A DNA stretch of 64,000 nucleotides from Advenella mandrilli. GTDB lineage: Bacteria; Pseudomonadota; Gammaproteobacteria; Burkholderiales; Burkholderiaceae_B. Every line of letters starts with the position of its first letter. Within the stretch, counting starts at the first letter, position 1. The stretch covers positions 103,012-167,011 of the forward strand of contig NZ_JAENGP010000010.1 of assembly GCF_016595155.1 (NCBI RefSeq). Reading direction: 5' to 3'. Below, in pieces: positions 1 through 9,906 of this stretch. Below the pieces are notes generated by a model. That model was not told the DNA's origin. It saw nothing but the letters and a program-made list of their open reading frames with translations, and did no database searches. Position numbers and translations under genes: made by a program.

Positions 1-1058
1 GACTGTTCAATTTCCTTAAACAGGGCATTGCTTTCCGCTTTTTTGGCAATAATATCGTCCCAGGTCGTCAATTGTTGTTGAAGGATGGAGTCAGGTGTTT
101 TGTAGAATTTGACATTGTCTTCGGTTTTCAGTTTGACGTAATCTTGTGAATAGCGGTCTATGGCTTTCCATGACATATCAGCCGAGGCGGCTTCAACGGC
201 ATTTTCAATGATCGCTTTCATTTTGTCTGGCAGTGCATTGTATTTATCTTTATTGAAGGTAATTTCAAAGGTTTCTGAAGACTGGTGAAAACTTTGTAGC
301 ATGCACACTTTGGAAACATCAGGAAAACCAAGCAGGCGGTCTGATGAGGCGTTGTTAAATTCCGCGCCGTCCAGGAGGCCACGATCAAGGGCGGGGACGA
401 TTTCACCGCCAGGCAGAGCATTAACGGCAGCGCCCATGGCGGTAAACAGGTCAATGGCCAGTCCGTTGGTACGGAATTTCAGGCCTTTCAGGTCTTCTGC
501 TTTGGCAATAGGTTTTTTGAACCAGCCCAAGGGTTGGGTAGGCATTGGGCCGCTAAGGAAAGAAATCACATTGCCGCCAATAGAGTCATATAATTTGACC
601 AGCAATTCATTGCCACCGCCGTATTTAAACCAGGCAAGCAACATATTGGCATCCATGCCATAGGCTGGGCCGGAAGAAAACAGGGCAAGTGCATTCTGTT
701 TTCCATAACTATAACCAAGTACGCCATGGCCACCGTCAAGGGTTCCTTTTGAAACGGCATCCAGCAAGGCAAAGGCGGGTACCACAGCACCGGCTGGAAG
801 GACCTCAATTTTAAGTTCTCCGCCGGTCATGTCATTGACTTTTTTAGCAAAATCAAGGGCGTATTCGTGAAAAATATCTACGGTTGGCCAAGTGCTTTGA
901 AAGCGGAAACTGACCGGGGTTTGGGCGCTGACAATGGCCGGAAAACCCATGCCTACCGCGGCGGCTGTACCGGCCGCTGCGGTGCCAAGGAACTTACGGC
1001 GTGATTCTGTTGGGGGTGGGGTGGTGGACGCTTTTTTTGCAGGACTGTGATTAGCCAT
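1..1058 (-). CDS. dctP: TRAP transporter solute-binding protein, DctP family (partial)
   Basis: This is the periplasmic substrate-binding subunit of a tripartite (TRAP, DctPQM) uptake system, a family that usually carries carboxylates. The start ATG lies at 1056-1058 behind a clear AGGAG. The N-terminus carries a twin-arginine-like signal, SRRKFLGTAAAGTAAAVG followed by FPAIVSAQ, so export may be by Tat. The mature part has the family features: STWP near the start, the segment with PAGAVVPAF, GLKFRTNGLA, and ALDRGLLDGAEF. There are 352 codons before the window edge, so only the last few residues are missing. The membrane subunits would lie outside the window. The substrate cannot be read from the sequence. 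It is divergent from flhDC and probably unrelated to motility. Confidence 0.85.
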   Translation of the reverse strand, partial: MANHSPAKKASTTPPPTESRRKFLGTAAAGTAAAVGMGFPAIVSAQTPVSFRFQSTWPTVDIFHEYALDFAKKVNDMTGGELKIEVLPAGAVVPAFALLDAVSKGTLDGGHGVLGYSYGKQNALALFSSGPAYGMDANMLLAWFKYGGGNELLVKLYDSIGGNVISFLSGPMPTQPLGWFKKPIAKAEDLKGLKFRTNGLAIDLFTAMGAAVNALPGGEIVPALDRGLLDGAEFNNASSDRLLGFPDVSKVCMLQSFHQSSETFEITFNKDKYNALPDKMKAIIENAVEAASADMSWKAIDRYSQDYVKLKTEDNVKFYKTPDSILQQQLTTWDDIIAKKAESNALFKEIEQ

Positions 1059-1059
1059 G

Positions 1060-2123
1060 GTGTGTCTCCTGGGTGGCTGATACAACTAGTGATAATTAAT
1101 AATGATTTAGTTTTTGTGCTACAGACTGCGACTCCAAGTAAATTTATACGCACTCTGATATTCATTGTCAAGATTAATGGAGTTAGTGTAAGTGCCTATA
1201 TTTAAATGTAATTTGAAGGGCGGCCATTTCATTTTGCCGGTCTCGAAAAGCCTGATAAATGGTTGTAATTAGGGGAAGTTCACACGCAGGCGCGTGGGAA
1301 AAGTGATCCCATTGATAGAGAATATGAATTTTTCAGCTTGATAAAAATTTACATTTTGTGTACTATTTTATTTACAATTTTTTGCTTTGATATAAATCAA
1401 GAAAAATCAATTTTGTGCAGAATTGAAATATTTTGCAATAAATTAGCAATGTGGATTTTCAGGCATGTCTGTGTAGGTTGGTAAGTGCGGTTTTAATGGC
1501 AGGTGTAAATAAAAATATTGAGTTATTTTTTAAGAAAATTTTTAATTAAATAGTTTTAATTAAAAATTTTAAATTTTAAAACAACAAATCAGCCTTAATT
1601 TTGAAACTCAATGTAACTACAGATCTTTAAGGAATGTAAATTTTGAGGGTTTTCATTTTTATGAAAAAAATTTTCATTTTCAGTGTATTTTTGTTTGCTA
1701 ATACTTTTGTTTGTAAAAAAATTTAATTTTCAATGATTTTGGCTTTTTATTATTGGAATAATTGTTATTAATTGTGGTGGTTTTTGGGGGTGAGAAGGGG
1801 GGGCTTAAGTGGCTATAACAAAGTGGTTTGTATACGGCTATTCTTGTTTTTTTATATCAAGTAGGCATAATTCATGCATTCAAGCAATTAATAAAACATA
1901 AAACCATGACTTTGTCATTAAGGGTTTACGGTAGGATTCATAAGAATTTAATATATTTTTTTTATGATGACAGCTTTGTTAATAAATTTTTTATTTAACA
2001 AGTTTGTGAACAATAGTTTCAGGAACGTATTGAAATTTTACCCTGGGTGTTTTTTGCTGAGGCAGCTTTTTGTTGCCATAACTTTTACTTGTGTTTCCGA
2101 ATAAATTTAATAAGTGATCAAGA
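1060..2123. other. AT-rich intergenic region upstream of flhDC
   Basis: About 1.06 kb without a credible gene lies between the divergent dctP and flhD. From about 1330 to 2110 it is strongly AT-rich, with long A/T runs, for instance around 1530-1580 and 1640-1740. I could not pick a single promoter with confidence. In other proteobacteria flhDC sits behind a long control region that integrates many regulators, and AT-rich DNA of this kind is a common target of H-NS/MvaT-type silencers. That role here is inference. Confidence 0.5.
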
Positions 2124-2483
2124 ATGATGAGTATTAGCCAATCTCCCTTTATGCAGGACAGTAACCTGGTGAATGAGTTAAGAGAAGTTAACTTGTCTTA
2201 TTTGCTATTGGCTCAACGTATGTTGCGGGATGATTTTTCCAAAGGCATGTACCGTTTAGGGCTTGGCAAGGATGTTGCCGGGTTGTTGGTAGAGTTAAGT
2301 ACTTCGCAGGTATTATCGCTGGCTTCCTCAAACTCCCTTATTTGTGGGTTTCGCCTTAACGATATCGCATTGCTTGGCGCCCTGACCAAAGATGGCATGA
2401 ATGGTACGCTTAAACAGGTCCATGCTTCAATGATGCTTGCCCAGCAAGAGCCTGATCAGGTCATGCAAGAGGTTTCGCAGTGA
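2124..2483 (+). CDS. flhD: Flagellar transcriptional activator subunit FlhD
   Basis: Small subunit of the FlhD4C2 complex that activates early flagellar promoters. The 119-residue product has the family segments LSYLLLAQRMLRDD (residues about 24-37) and LSLASSNSLICGFRLND (about 64-80), which matches the conserved serine-rich loop and helix of FlhD. The start is a double ATG at 2124/2127; the ribosome site is weak, and either codon may be used. It overlaps flhC by four bases, so the two are translated together. It stands at the head of the motility cluster behind a long AT-rich leader, as expected for a master regulator. Confidence 0.95.
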   Translation: MMSISQSPFMQDSNLVNELREVNLSYLLLAQRMLRDDFSKGMYRLGLGKDVAGLLVELSTSQVLSLASSNSLICGFRLNDIALLGALTKDGMNGTLKQVHASMMLAQQEPDQVMQEVSQ

Positions 2484-3070
2484 GCGAAAAGGTGAAAGCC
2501 AGGGCAAAACAAAAAAGTGTTCTTAAAGATGGTATGGATATTTCGCTGGCAAGCCAGATGATACAACTGGGTGCCCGCTTGCAGGTTCTTGAAGCAGAAA
2601 CCGATTTAAGCAGTGACCGGCTTTCCCGGCTTTATCATGAGATCCATCACCGTTCTCCGCCCAAGGGTATGCTGCCTTATTCCACCGACTGGTTTATGTC
2701 GTTTTACCAGAATATACATGCGACCCTGTTTTACAGCATTTACCTTAATCTGGTTAATAACACTGAAACACAGGGGATTCAGGCGGTTATTGATGCTTAC
2801 ACGCTTTATCTTGAGCATGATGAAGTCAAACGTGCCTGGGACGAAAAAAGCAATGAGCCGGTATTAAGTTTTACCCGTGCCTGGATGCTGGTTCGGTTCT
2901 TTAAAAGCGAATTATTGCAAATGTCCATCTGTTCGCAATGCAATACTGCATTTGTGACCCACAAACACGAACTTGAAAACGGTTTTGTTTGTGTTATGTG
3001 TAAGCCCCCAGCCCGAATAGTAGGCATGCTTAACAAGCAGGCTGCCAGCTCTTATTACGGCAAATTTTAA
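2480..3070 (+). CDS. flhC: Flagellar transcriptional activator subunit FlhC
   Basis: DNA-binding, zinc-containing partner of FlhD. The 196-residue product has four cysteines, C151, C154, C171 and C174, in the CxxC...CxxC arrangement that binds zinc in the FlhDC complex. The start is a GTG that overlaps the flhD stop (GTGA), pointing to translational coupling and a fixed subunit ratio. The length is usual for the family. The gene ends 228 bases before aer, and a separate sigma-28 promoter lies in that gap, so aer and the genes after it can be expressed independently of flhDC. Confidence 0.95.
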   Translation: MSEKVKARAKQKSVLKDGMDISLASQMIQLGARLQVLEAETDLSSDRLSRLYHEIHHRSPPKGMLPYSTDWFMSFYQNIHATLFYSIYLNLVNNTETQGIQAVIDAYTLYLEHDEVKRAWDEKSNEPVLSFTRAWMLVRFFKSELLQMSICSQCNTAFVTHKHELENGFVCVMCKPPARIVGMLNKQAASSYYGKF

Positions 3071-3193
3071 ACAGTTTCCCAAGAGCCGCTCTTGTTATAG
3101 ATGATCGGCTTGCGCTGTGTTTGCTGACTTCTTTTATGTTTGTGCTGCAACCCGTTTTTGGCTGCTTCAATGGTCGTCTCATACGTTGAAAAT

Positions 3194-3220
3194 TAAATAA
3201 ATGTAATTTATTGACGTTAA
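3194..3220 (+). promoter_or_regulatory. Sigma-28 (FliA) promoter for aer-mot-che
   Basis: The -35 box TAAATAAA (3194-3201) and the -10 box GACGTTAA (3213-3220) are separated by exactly 11 bp, the FliA spacing. The -10 box differs by one base from the GCCGTTAA seen in front of fliC and fliD in this window. It lies 79 bp before the aer start codon. Confidence 0.65.
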
Positions 3221-3298
3221 GAAGTAATAGTAATACTGCACTGAAAACTATTAACAATTATTGGCTGACGTAAATAGCCTGGATGGATTGCCTGAATC

Positions 3299-4882
3299 AT
3301 GCGTAAGAATTTGCCTGTTAACGATATTGAAACCCTGGTCCAGGATGACCAGTACCTCATCTCCAAGACGGATCTCAAGGGGCGGATTACTTACTGTAAT
3401 CCGGCTTTTGTGGAAATTAGCGGCTTCGCCAGGGAAGAGTTGATCGGCAAGCCCCATAATATTATTCGGCATCCTGATATGCCAGAACTTGCGTTCCGGG
3501 ATTTATGGGAAAGTGCGCAAAACAGGAAACCCTGGATCGGTCTGGTTAAAAACCGTCGCAAAGATGGCGGTTTTTATTGGGTATTAGCCAACGTGACACC
3601 TATCTTTCAGAATAATGAAGTGAGTGGTTATGCCTCAGTCAGGGTCAAGGCCGATCCTGAAAGTATCGCCAAGGCCGAGACCTTTTACAGGCAGATTAAT
3701 AATGGCGAGAAAATTCCTTATACGATCAAGCAAGGCCAGAAAGTGCCTTTGGGGATTCGTCGGGTATTTGCCCGCGTTAGCCGTATTTTTCAAAAAGGAT
3801 TCGCGCCTGGTCTGATGAGGCTGGGATTGCTGTCGGTAGTGGGCATGGTGTTTCCGGTATGGGTGGCGGTTACACAAACGCAATTGCCGGGTGGTAACAC
3901 AACGCTGTTTGGGATTATGGCTTTGTTTGTTTTGGCCATCGTGCTGCTGTCCATGAAGCTGGCCAGTCAGATCAAGCGGCCTATCGTTGGTGCGGCAGAT
4001 ATTATTCGCCAGATTTCAGCGGGCAACCTGAATAATAGCGTGGATTCAATTCCGAAAAACGAGATGGGTGAGTTGTATTACTTTCTGGATATGATGCGAA
4101 AGGCGCTGATCGGCATTAGTGGAGAGGTTATGTCCGGTGCGGATGCCAACTCTATGATTGTAACGACATTGCAGAAAAACAGCCAGACGCTGGCCATGCA
4201 AACGGAAGATCAGGCGGCATCGCTGCAGGAAACGGCAGCCAGCCTTGAAGAGTTAACCGTCACCGTCAGGCAAAATGCCGAGAATGCGCGTTCAGCCAAC
4301 ACGATTGCCCTGGATGGATTGCGGGTGGCCGAAAATGGCAGTGACAAGGTCAATCAGGTGGTTCGCTCCATGGAAGAGATGAACGACAGTTCAAGAAAAA
4401 TTGAAAGCATTGTCAAAATTATTGAGGATATTGCCTTCCAGACCAACCTGCTGGCGATTAATGCCAGTGTGGAATCAGCCCGTGCGGGTGAGGCCGGGCG
4501 CGGGTTTGGTGTGGTGGCCGCTGAGGTACGTAATTTATCTCAAAAAAGCTCTGAGGCCGCCAAGGAAATCAAGGCTTTGGTGCTTGCTTCGGTAGAGGAC
4601 GTGACGCAAAGTTCGCGCCTGGCAGAAGAAGCGGGCAGTGTCATGAAAGAGATTATGGATTCGGTGCAGGGCATGGTGAATATCATGGCTGAAATTTCCA
4701 CCGCATCGGTTGAGCAATCAAGTGGTTTGCAACAAATCAACCTGGCGGTTAATCAGATGGATAACGCCGTCCATCAGAACTCGGCGATGGTGCAAAACCT
4801 GTCACAAACCTCTGTCGAACTTGGGCAGCAGGCGCAAGAGCTCAAGCAATCCATTGGTGTGCTTAATAATATGCAGGGTTAA
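3299..4882 (+). CDS. aer: Aer-type PAS chemoreceptor (energy/aerotaxis transducer)
   Basis: Membrane-anchored cytoplasmic sensor of the Aer family (527 residues) that reports redox or energy state to CheA. An N-terminal PAS domain (about residues 15-125) has the family signature [11 protein letters not shown] and [17 protein letters not shown], typical of FAD-binding Aer PAS. A membrane hairpin follows (about 165-220) with almost no periplasmic part, then a HAMP region (about 221-275) and a methyl-accepting signalling domain. Its tip reads [20 protein letters not shown] near residues 380-399, the CheA/CheW contact site. The C-terminus (LNNMQG) lacks a CheR-tethering pentapeptide. The ribosome site is weak. 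It sits between flhC and motA and probably heads the mot-che transcript. Confidence 0.9.
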   Translation: MRKNLPVNDIETLVQDDQYLISKTDLKGRITYCNPAFVEISGFAREELIGKPHNIIRHPDMPELAFRDLWESAQNRKPWIGLVKNRRKDGGFYWVLANVTPIFQNNEVSGYASVRVKADPESIAKAETFYRQINNGEKIPYTIKQGQKVPLGIRRVFARVSRIFQKGFAPGLMRLGLLSVVGMVFPVWVAVTQTQLPGGNTTLFGIMALFVLAIVLLSMKLASQIKRPIVGAADIIRQISAGNLNNSVDSIPKNEMGELYYFLDMMRKALIGISGEVMSGADANSMIVTTLQKNSQTLAMQTEDQAASLQETAASLEELTVTVRQNAENARSANTIALDGLRVAENGSDKVNQVVRSMEEMNDSSRKIESIVKIIEDIAFQTNLLAINASVESARAGEAGRGFGVVAAEVRNLSQKSSEAAKEIKALVLASVEDVTQSSRLAEEAGSVMKEIMDSVQGMVNIMAEISTASVEQSSGLQQINLAVNQMDNAVHQNSAMVQNLSQTSVELGQQAQELKQSIGVLNNMQG

Positions 4883-5006
4883 GCCAGGCTAAATGCAGAA
4901 GTAAGGCGGTTTTAGTTGGCTATTCTATTCAATGGCTGGGGCGCCCTGCCAGTAAAATGATATTTTGGTCAGTTTTGGTGCCTTCGGGTGCGGGTAAGGG
5001 GCTAGC

Positions 5007-5870
5007 GTGTTAGTCGTCATTGGATACAGTATTGTATTAGTTTGTGTTTTTGGGGCCTATGTTGGTATGGGCGGGCACCTTAGTGCCCTTTTTCAGCCTC
5101 TTGAGCTGGTTCTTATTGGTGGTGCTGCACTGGGTGCCTACGTGGCTGCCAATAATATGCGTTCAGTCAAACAGTTGGGTAACAGCCTGGCGCGGCTTTT
5201 CAGAAAGAATAAATATGACAAGGCGCTCTATCTGGAAATTCTTTCCTGCCTTTTTGTCCTGACCCGAAAAGCCAAAAGTGAAGGCAAGAATGTGATTGAA
5301 GCGCATATTGAAGCGCCCCATGAAAGTGATGTTTTTAGCCAGTTCCCCATGGTGCTTAATGATCCAAGAGTGCTGAATTTTATCTGTGATTATTTCCGAA
5401 TGATTATCACCAGTAACATGAGCGCTTTTGAGCTTGAGCAGCTCATGGATGAGGAAATTGATACCTATCGCCACGAAATGAACGTGCCGGTAAAAGGCCT
5501 CAAGGCAGTGGGTGACGGTCTTCCGGCTTTTGGGATTGTGGCCGCCGTTCTGGGGGTCGTTAAGGCACTGGCATCAATTGACCAGCCACCGGCTATTTTA
5601 GGAGACCTGATTTCCAAAGCAATGGTGGGGACTTTTCTGGGAATTTTAATGGCATACGGCTTTGTCTATCCCGTCGCCGATGCCATCGAGCGACGAAATA
5701 ACGAAAGCTATAAGACATTGGAATGCATCAAGGTCACTTTGCTTGCCTATATGCACGGCTATTTGCCTGCTGTTGCAGTTGAATTTGGTCGTAAAGTCCT
5801 GTTTTCTTCGGTTCGCCCTTCATTTACGGAGCTTGATGAACAGGTCCAATTGTCCAAATCTTCCAAGTAA
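5007..5870 (+). CDS. motA: Flagellar motor stator protein MotA
   Basis: Proton-channel subunit of the stator that turns the flagellar rotor. The 287-residue protein follows Escherichia coli MotA position for position in the functional sites: K90 at the place of Arg90 and E98 at Glu98 for rotor contact, P173 in GLPAFGIVAA and P222 in VYPVAD for channel gating. Four membrane segments are visible, two at the N-terminus and two around residues 170-225, with a large charged cytoplasmic loop between them. The start is GTG at 5007 behind a GGTAAGGGG ribosome site. motB follows after nine bases. Confidence 0.96.
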   Translation: MLVVIGYSIVLVCVFGAYVGMGGHLSALFQPLELVLIGGAALGAYVAANNMRSVKQLGNSLARLFRKNKYDKALYLEILSCLFVLTRKAKSEGKNVIEAHIEAPHESDVFSQFPMVLNDPRVLNFICDYFRMIITSNMSAFELEQLMDEEIDTYRHEMNVPVKGLKAVGDGLPAFGIVAAVLGVVKALASIDQPPAILGDLISKAMVGTFLGILMAYGFVYPVADAIERRNNESYKTLECIKVTLLAYMHGYLPAVAVEFGRKVLFSSVRPSFTELDEQVQLSKSSK

Positions 5871-5879
5871 ACATAAAGT

Positions 5880-7664
5880 ATGTCAGGTAATGCGCCCCGT
5901 ATAGTTATCCGGAAAAAACGCACTTCTCACGAAGAGGGGCATTCAAGTGGTTCATGGAAAATTGCTTATGCAGACTTCATGACGGCCATGATGGCTTTTT
6001 TTCTGGTGATGTGGATTTTGTCGCTGGTGCCAAAAAGCGAGCTTAAAGATCTGGCGGATTATTTCAGGCGACCGCTTATTTCAGCTGTAACCGGTGATCC
6101 TTATGTGCCAGCCAGTCGAAACGTGATTCCTGGCGGAGGTACGCCATCTCCCATTCCCACTAAAAGTGCCTTACAAGAAATTACTTCCCTGATTCCGCAA
6201 GTCAGTCGAAGTGAGCAGAGTGAAGATAGCGAGCGTCTGGAAAACCTGAAACGCAATGTCGATTTGCAAATAGAAAACAATCCGACTCTGAAGAATTTCA
6301 AGCCACAAATGGTCATGGACATGACGCCAGAGGGATTGCGTATTCAAATTCTGGATAATCAGCAGCAACCCATGTTTGCCACGGGTAGCGCGCAGCTTAA
6401 CCCGGAAATGATTTACATCCTTAAAGAACTCGCGCCCTTGCTTAATGACATGCCCAACGGGATTTCCATTGGCGGCCATACCGATGCCACCCAATATGTA
6501 ACCGGTGAGCATGCATATAGTAATTGGGAGCTGTCAGCCGACCGGGCCAATTCTGCCCGGCAGGCGTTGGTGAATAACGGTCTGTCTGAAAGCAAGATAA
6601 GACGCATACTGGGCTTGTCGTCAACGATTAACCTGGTTAAGGATGATCCCTATTCACCGATTAACCGGCGCATCAGCATCGTGGTGCTGAATCATAAAGC
6701 CGAACAAGTGCTTGAGAAAATGAATGCTTCGCCTGGTTTGAAGCAGGAAGATCTGGATGCAAGATTGCAACATGCAAAAGACAGGCACGAGACTCCCTCC
6801 GTTTCTTCGTTAAGTAGCGTACACCCCCCCCTTTCTTCCTCGATTAATTCTGCAACCCTTGCCCAGGTTCCCAAAGCCCAGTCTGATTCATCTGCCCGTC
6901 AGGTGTTTATCCCGTTACCGGGTATGGTTTCGGTGGTGAATAAGGTGCTTGCCGATCCTGTTGTTGCGGGGCAGGCGGATAGTGAGCAGGCAGACAGTGA
7001 AAAGGCGGTTCAGTTGGTTCAGGGCCTGGGTGACAGTGGGTATGACATTGAAAAGATAATGCCTTCTCCTTCTATAGGCAAGCAGGAAAATATTTTGTGG
7101 CAGACAGCCGATACAGTTGTGGGCTCCCTGCTGGGAACCGCAACGGCAGCGATTCCTCCCTCATCGGGGGCAGGGCAGGTTTCAACCACCTCGCTGGTTT
7201 CACAAAATAAAAACCGGAATCTGATTGAACCAGTAAAGAAAATTGAAAACCCTGCCGTTAATGTAAGCAGGAGGGTTGAAAACTCGCCTGCGACTGATGT
7301 AACGGGCAAGGATCCGGTATTTGTGAAGAAGGCGAATCCAGCGAAGACAGCGGAGCCAGTGAAAAAAGTAGCGCCTGCGAAAAAAGCAGAGCCAGTGAGG
7401 AAAACCGCTTCCGGGAAGAAACCCGCATCAACGACGAAAGCGTCTCCAGCCAAGAGCGCCAGTTCAGAGATGAGCGTCGCTGCAGAGAAGAAGGGCATCG
7501 TCGCAAAGCAGGGAGTGCCTCCACCCAAGGCAAGTACGGTGTCGTCTGTAAGTAAAAGCGGCTCCGGGAGTAATTCCGGCATGGCCAAAACGGGCCCATC
7601 GACCAGAGCGGTTGATACGGAAATTGATCTCAGGAGCATTCTTCTTAACAATTTTTATCAGTGA
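5880..7664 (+). CDS. motB: Stator protein MotB with a very long C-terminal extension
   Basis: Stator subunit that carries the proton-binding aspartate and anchors MotA to peptidoglycan. Asp32 is present in YADFMTAMMAFFLVMWIL, the single membrane helix (about residues 29-50). The OmpA-like peptidoglycan-binding domain covers about 150-270, with GGHTDATQ, LSADRANSAR and INRRISIVV. The protein is 594 residues, whereas typical MotB is near 300. The extra 320 or so residues, predicted to be periplasmic, are Ser/Ala/Val-rich and include a basic Lys-Ala-Pro segment at about 478-530, partly built from a 36-bp duplication. The frame is continuous and ends in the usual overlap region with cheA, so this does not look like a misread stop. 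Confidence 0.93.
   Translation: MSGNAPRIVIRKKRTSHEEGHSSGSWKIAYADFMTAMMAFFLVMWILSLVPKSELKDLADYFRRPLISAVTGDPYVPASRNVIPGGGTPSPIPTKSALQEITSLIPQVSRSEQSEDSERLENLKRNVDLQIENNPTLKNFKPQMVMDMTPEGLRIQILDNQQQPMFATGSAQLNPEMIYILKELAPLLNDMPNGISIGGHTDATQYVTGEHAYSNWELSADRANSARQALVNNGLSESKIRRILGLSSTINLVKDDPYSPINRRISIVVLNHKAEQVLEKMNASPGLKQEDLDARLQHAKDRHETPSVSSLSSVHPPLSSSINSATLAQVPKAQSDSSARQVFIPLPGMVSVVNKVLADPVVAGQADSEQADSEKAVQLVQGLGDSGYDIEKIMPSPSIGKQENILWQTADTVVGSLLGTATAAIPPSSGAGQVSTTSLVSQNKNRNLIEPVKKIENPAVNVSRRVENSPATDVTGKDPVFVKKANPAKTAEPVKKVAPAKKAEPVRKTASGKKPASTTKASPAKSASSEMSVAAEKKGIVAKQGVPPPKASTVSSVSKSGSGSNSGMAKTGPSTRAVDTEIDLRSILLNNFYQ
7338..7409 (+). repeat. 36-bp imperfect tandem duplication inside motB
   Basis: Two adjacent 36-bp units (7338-7373 and 7374-7409) share most bases, including GCGAA, the core GAGCCAGTGA and flanking A-runs. 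They encode the Lys-Ala-Glu-Pro-Val-Lys/Arg segments of the basic MotB tail. Being a multiple of three, gain or loss of a unit would keep the frame. Confidence 0.7.
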
Positions 7665-7675
7665 CAGACAAGTAT

Positions 7676-9904
7676 ATGAGCAGCCCAGATTTAAGTGAGT
7701 TTCATGATACGTTTTTTGATGAGGCCCAAGAGCTTCTCCAGGGTATGGAGCAGACCTTGCTGTCGCTGGATCCCGAGTCGCCTGATCACGAATCACTGAA
7801 TGCGATTTTTCGCTGCGCCCATTCCATCAAGGGTGGGGCGGCGGCTTTTGGTGTTTTTGATGACCTGGTTAGCACCACGCATAAACTGGAAAATATTCTT
7901 GATCTGGTCCGCAATGGAAAAATGCCCCTGACGCATGAGGCGATTAGTGTTTTTTTAAAAGCCAAAGATGTGTTGTGGGACTTGGTACAGGCTTACCGGG
8001 AGCAGCAGGTGCCAAGCAGTGAAAGTGCCCAGGCGCTGCTGGTCATGTTGCAGCAACTGGGTGAGGCAAAGCAGCCAGAAACAAAACCTGTTGTTACTGC
8101 AGTACAAGAAGCAAATCAGGTGATTGAAGCGGCTAAGGCGCATAAAAATAAGCCAGAAGAGAAAGCTGAAGAAATACCGGAAGTTGAGATTCCTGAAGGC
8201 GAAAAGCGGTTAAAAGTCACCTTGATCGACGTATTGGAAAAAGACCGTTTGTCCTTGCATAATGAATTGGGCATCATGGGGACGCATATCCGGCAATCAA
8301 ATTCGGGCAATGAATATTACTATTGGATAAGCTCTGCCTTGCCGCCCGAAGATATTATTGCCGTGTGCTGTTTTGTGATTGATGAAGCACAAATTAAAGT
8401 GGAAGAAGACGTATTGGCGGCACCAGAGCCCGCTACGCAGTCTTCGGTCGCTACACCGGTAACGTCCGCACCAACGCAAGAGGCTTCACTTGTAGCTCAG
8501 GCACAAGCCAAGCCGGCATCAGGCGCGAACAATAGCCAAAATGAACCAATCCCGTCATTAGCGGCAGGCAATGCCGTTGCTGCAACCACGCCTGCAGCGA
8601 CCCCTGAAACCACGCTCACGGCAAAAACCGTCAGTGAGGCATCGGTAAAACAGCCGCAGCCCAAAACTGCAGCCGCGAATAAAGAAAGCGGCACAATCCG
8701 GGTGCCTATTCAGAAAGTGGATCAACTGGTTAACCAGGTGGGTGAAATGGTGATCAACCAATCTATCCTGATGCAGGCCAATCAGTCACTGGACCCAATT
8801 GAGCACGCTTCGCTAATACAGGATATTGAGCATATGGGCAGTGCCTTACGTACCATGCAAGAGGCGATCATGACCTTGCGCATGATGCCCATGGATTACG
8901 CTTTCGGACGCTTTCCCCGACTGGTGCGGGAAACGGCGGGAAAACTGGGCAAGCAGATTGAACTGGTTACCAAGGGTGGAGGAACCGAACTGGACAAGGG
9001 CTTGATCGAGCGCATGATAGACCCTTTGACCCATCTGATTCGTAACAGTATTGATCATGGTATTGAAATGCCCGACCTGCGCATGGCGGCAGATAAAGAC
9101 CCATTGGGCAAAATTACCATTAGTGCGCAACATCAGGGCGGACGTATTATTATCGAGGTCATTGACGATGGCGCAGGGATGGATCGTGAAAAACTGATTA
9201 ATAAAGCGATTGAAAAAGGACTGCCTGCCTCGCACAATATGACCGATGATCAGGCCTTCATGCTTATTTTCGAAGCCGGGTTTTCTACCGCAGAAAAAGT
9301 GACGGATGTATCCGGCCGTGGTGTCGGCATGGATGTCGTCAAGCGCAATATCCAGGAGCTGGGCGGACTCACGCAGATTGAATCCGAAAAGGGCAAGGGC
9401 ACCACCATCCGGATCTCATTGCCACTTACGCTAGCTATTATGGATGGTATGACGGTGCAGTCCGGGAATGAACGATTTGTCCTTTCTTTAAGCCATATTG
9501 TTGAATGCCTGCAACCGACGGCTGATCAACTGCGCATGCTTGAGGAAAACAAAGCCTTGCTGTTATTGCGCGGAGAGCATTTGCCCATTATTAATTTATG
9601 GGAAATTTTTTCTATTCCCGATACAGAACGAGATCTGGAAAAATCTATTATTGCCGTTTTACAGGTCGGCAAAAGCCGCTATGCCTTGGCGGTAGATCAG
9701 CTGTTGGGGCAGCATCAGGTGGTTGTCAAAAACCTTGAAACACATTTCAAGCGGGTACCGTGCGTGTCCGGAGCCACCATTTTGGGTGATGGCAGTGTAG
9801 CCCTGATTCTGGACGCGGCTGCCATTCTTGAGCAAAACAAGGTCGGATTGGCGGCTTACGGTTCGGGATTCAATACCCCTGTACTACAACAAGAGAGAGT
9901 TTAA
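7676..9904 (+). CDS. cheA: Chemotaxis histidine kinase CheA
   Basis: Central kinase that phosphorylates CheY and CheB in response to receptors. The order is: Hpt domain with the phosphorylated histidine in RCAHSIKGGAAAFG (H49), response-regulator-docking P2 domain (about 180-245), a long Ala/Pro/Thr linker (about 250-335), dimerisation helices, an ATPase domain with N-box HLIRNSIDHGIE and glycine boxes DDGAGMD and GRGVGMDVV, and a C-terminal CheW-like domain. I chose the ATG at 7676 because it aligns the N-terminus with E. coli CheA. An in-frame GTG at 7661 that overlaps the motB stop would add five residues. Neither has a strong ribosome site. cheW follows after two bases. Confidence 0.95.
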   Translation: MSSPDLSEFHDTFFDEAQELLQGMEQTLLSLDPESPDHESLNAIFRCAHSIKGGAAAFGVFDDLVSTTHKLENILDLVRNGKMPLTHEAISVFLKAKDVLWDLVQAYREQQVPSSESAQALLVMLQQLGEAKQPETKPVVTAVQEANQVIEAAKAHKNKPEEKAEEIPEVEIPEGEKRLKVTLIDVLEKDRLSLHNELGIMGTHIRQSNSGNEYYYWISSALPPEDIIAVCCFVIDEAQIKVEEDVLAAPEPATQSSVATPVTSAPTQEASLVAQAQAKPASGANNSQNEPIPSLAAGNAVAATTPAATPETTLTAKTVSEASVKQPQPKTAAANKESGTIRVPIQKVDQLVNQVGEMVINQSILMQANQSLDPIEHASLIQDIEHMGSALRTMQEAIMTLRMMPMDYAFGRFPRLVRETAGKLGKQIELVTKGGGTELDKGLIERMIDPLTHLIRNSIDHGIEMPDLRMAADKDPLGKITISAQHQGGRIIIEVIDDGAGMDREKLINKAIEKGLPASHNMTDDQAFMLIFEAGFSTAEKVTDVSGRGVGMDVVKRNIQELGGLTQIESEKGKGTTIRISLPLTLAIMDGMTVQSGNERFVLSLSHIVECLQPTADQLRMLEENKALLLLRGEHLPIINLWEIFSIPDTERDLEKSIIAVLQVGKSRYALAVDQLLGQHQVVVKNLETHFKRVPCVSGATILGDGSVALILDAAAILEQNKVGLAAYGSGFNTPVLQQERV

Positions 9905-9906
9905 GC

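Noticed and set aside
4883..5006. A separate sigma-28 promoter for motA
   Set aside because: TAAA-like and GCC-like words are present but not at the required 15-bp separation; motA is better explained by read-through from the aer promoter.
7019..7651. A 210-codon open frame on the minus strand inside motB
   Set aside because: It is opposite the low-complexity MotB tail, whose composition keeps the reverse frame open. No ribosome site, and the forward MotB frame continues unbroken from the OmpA-like domain.
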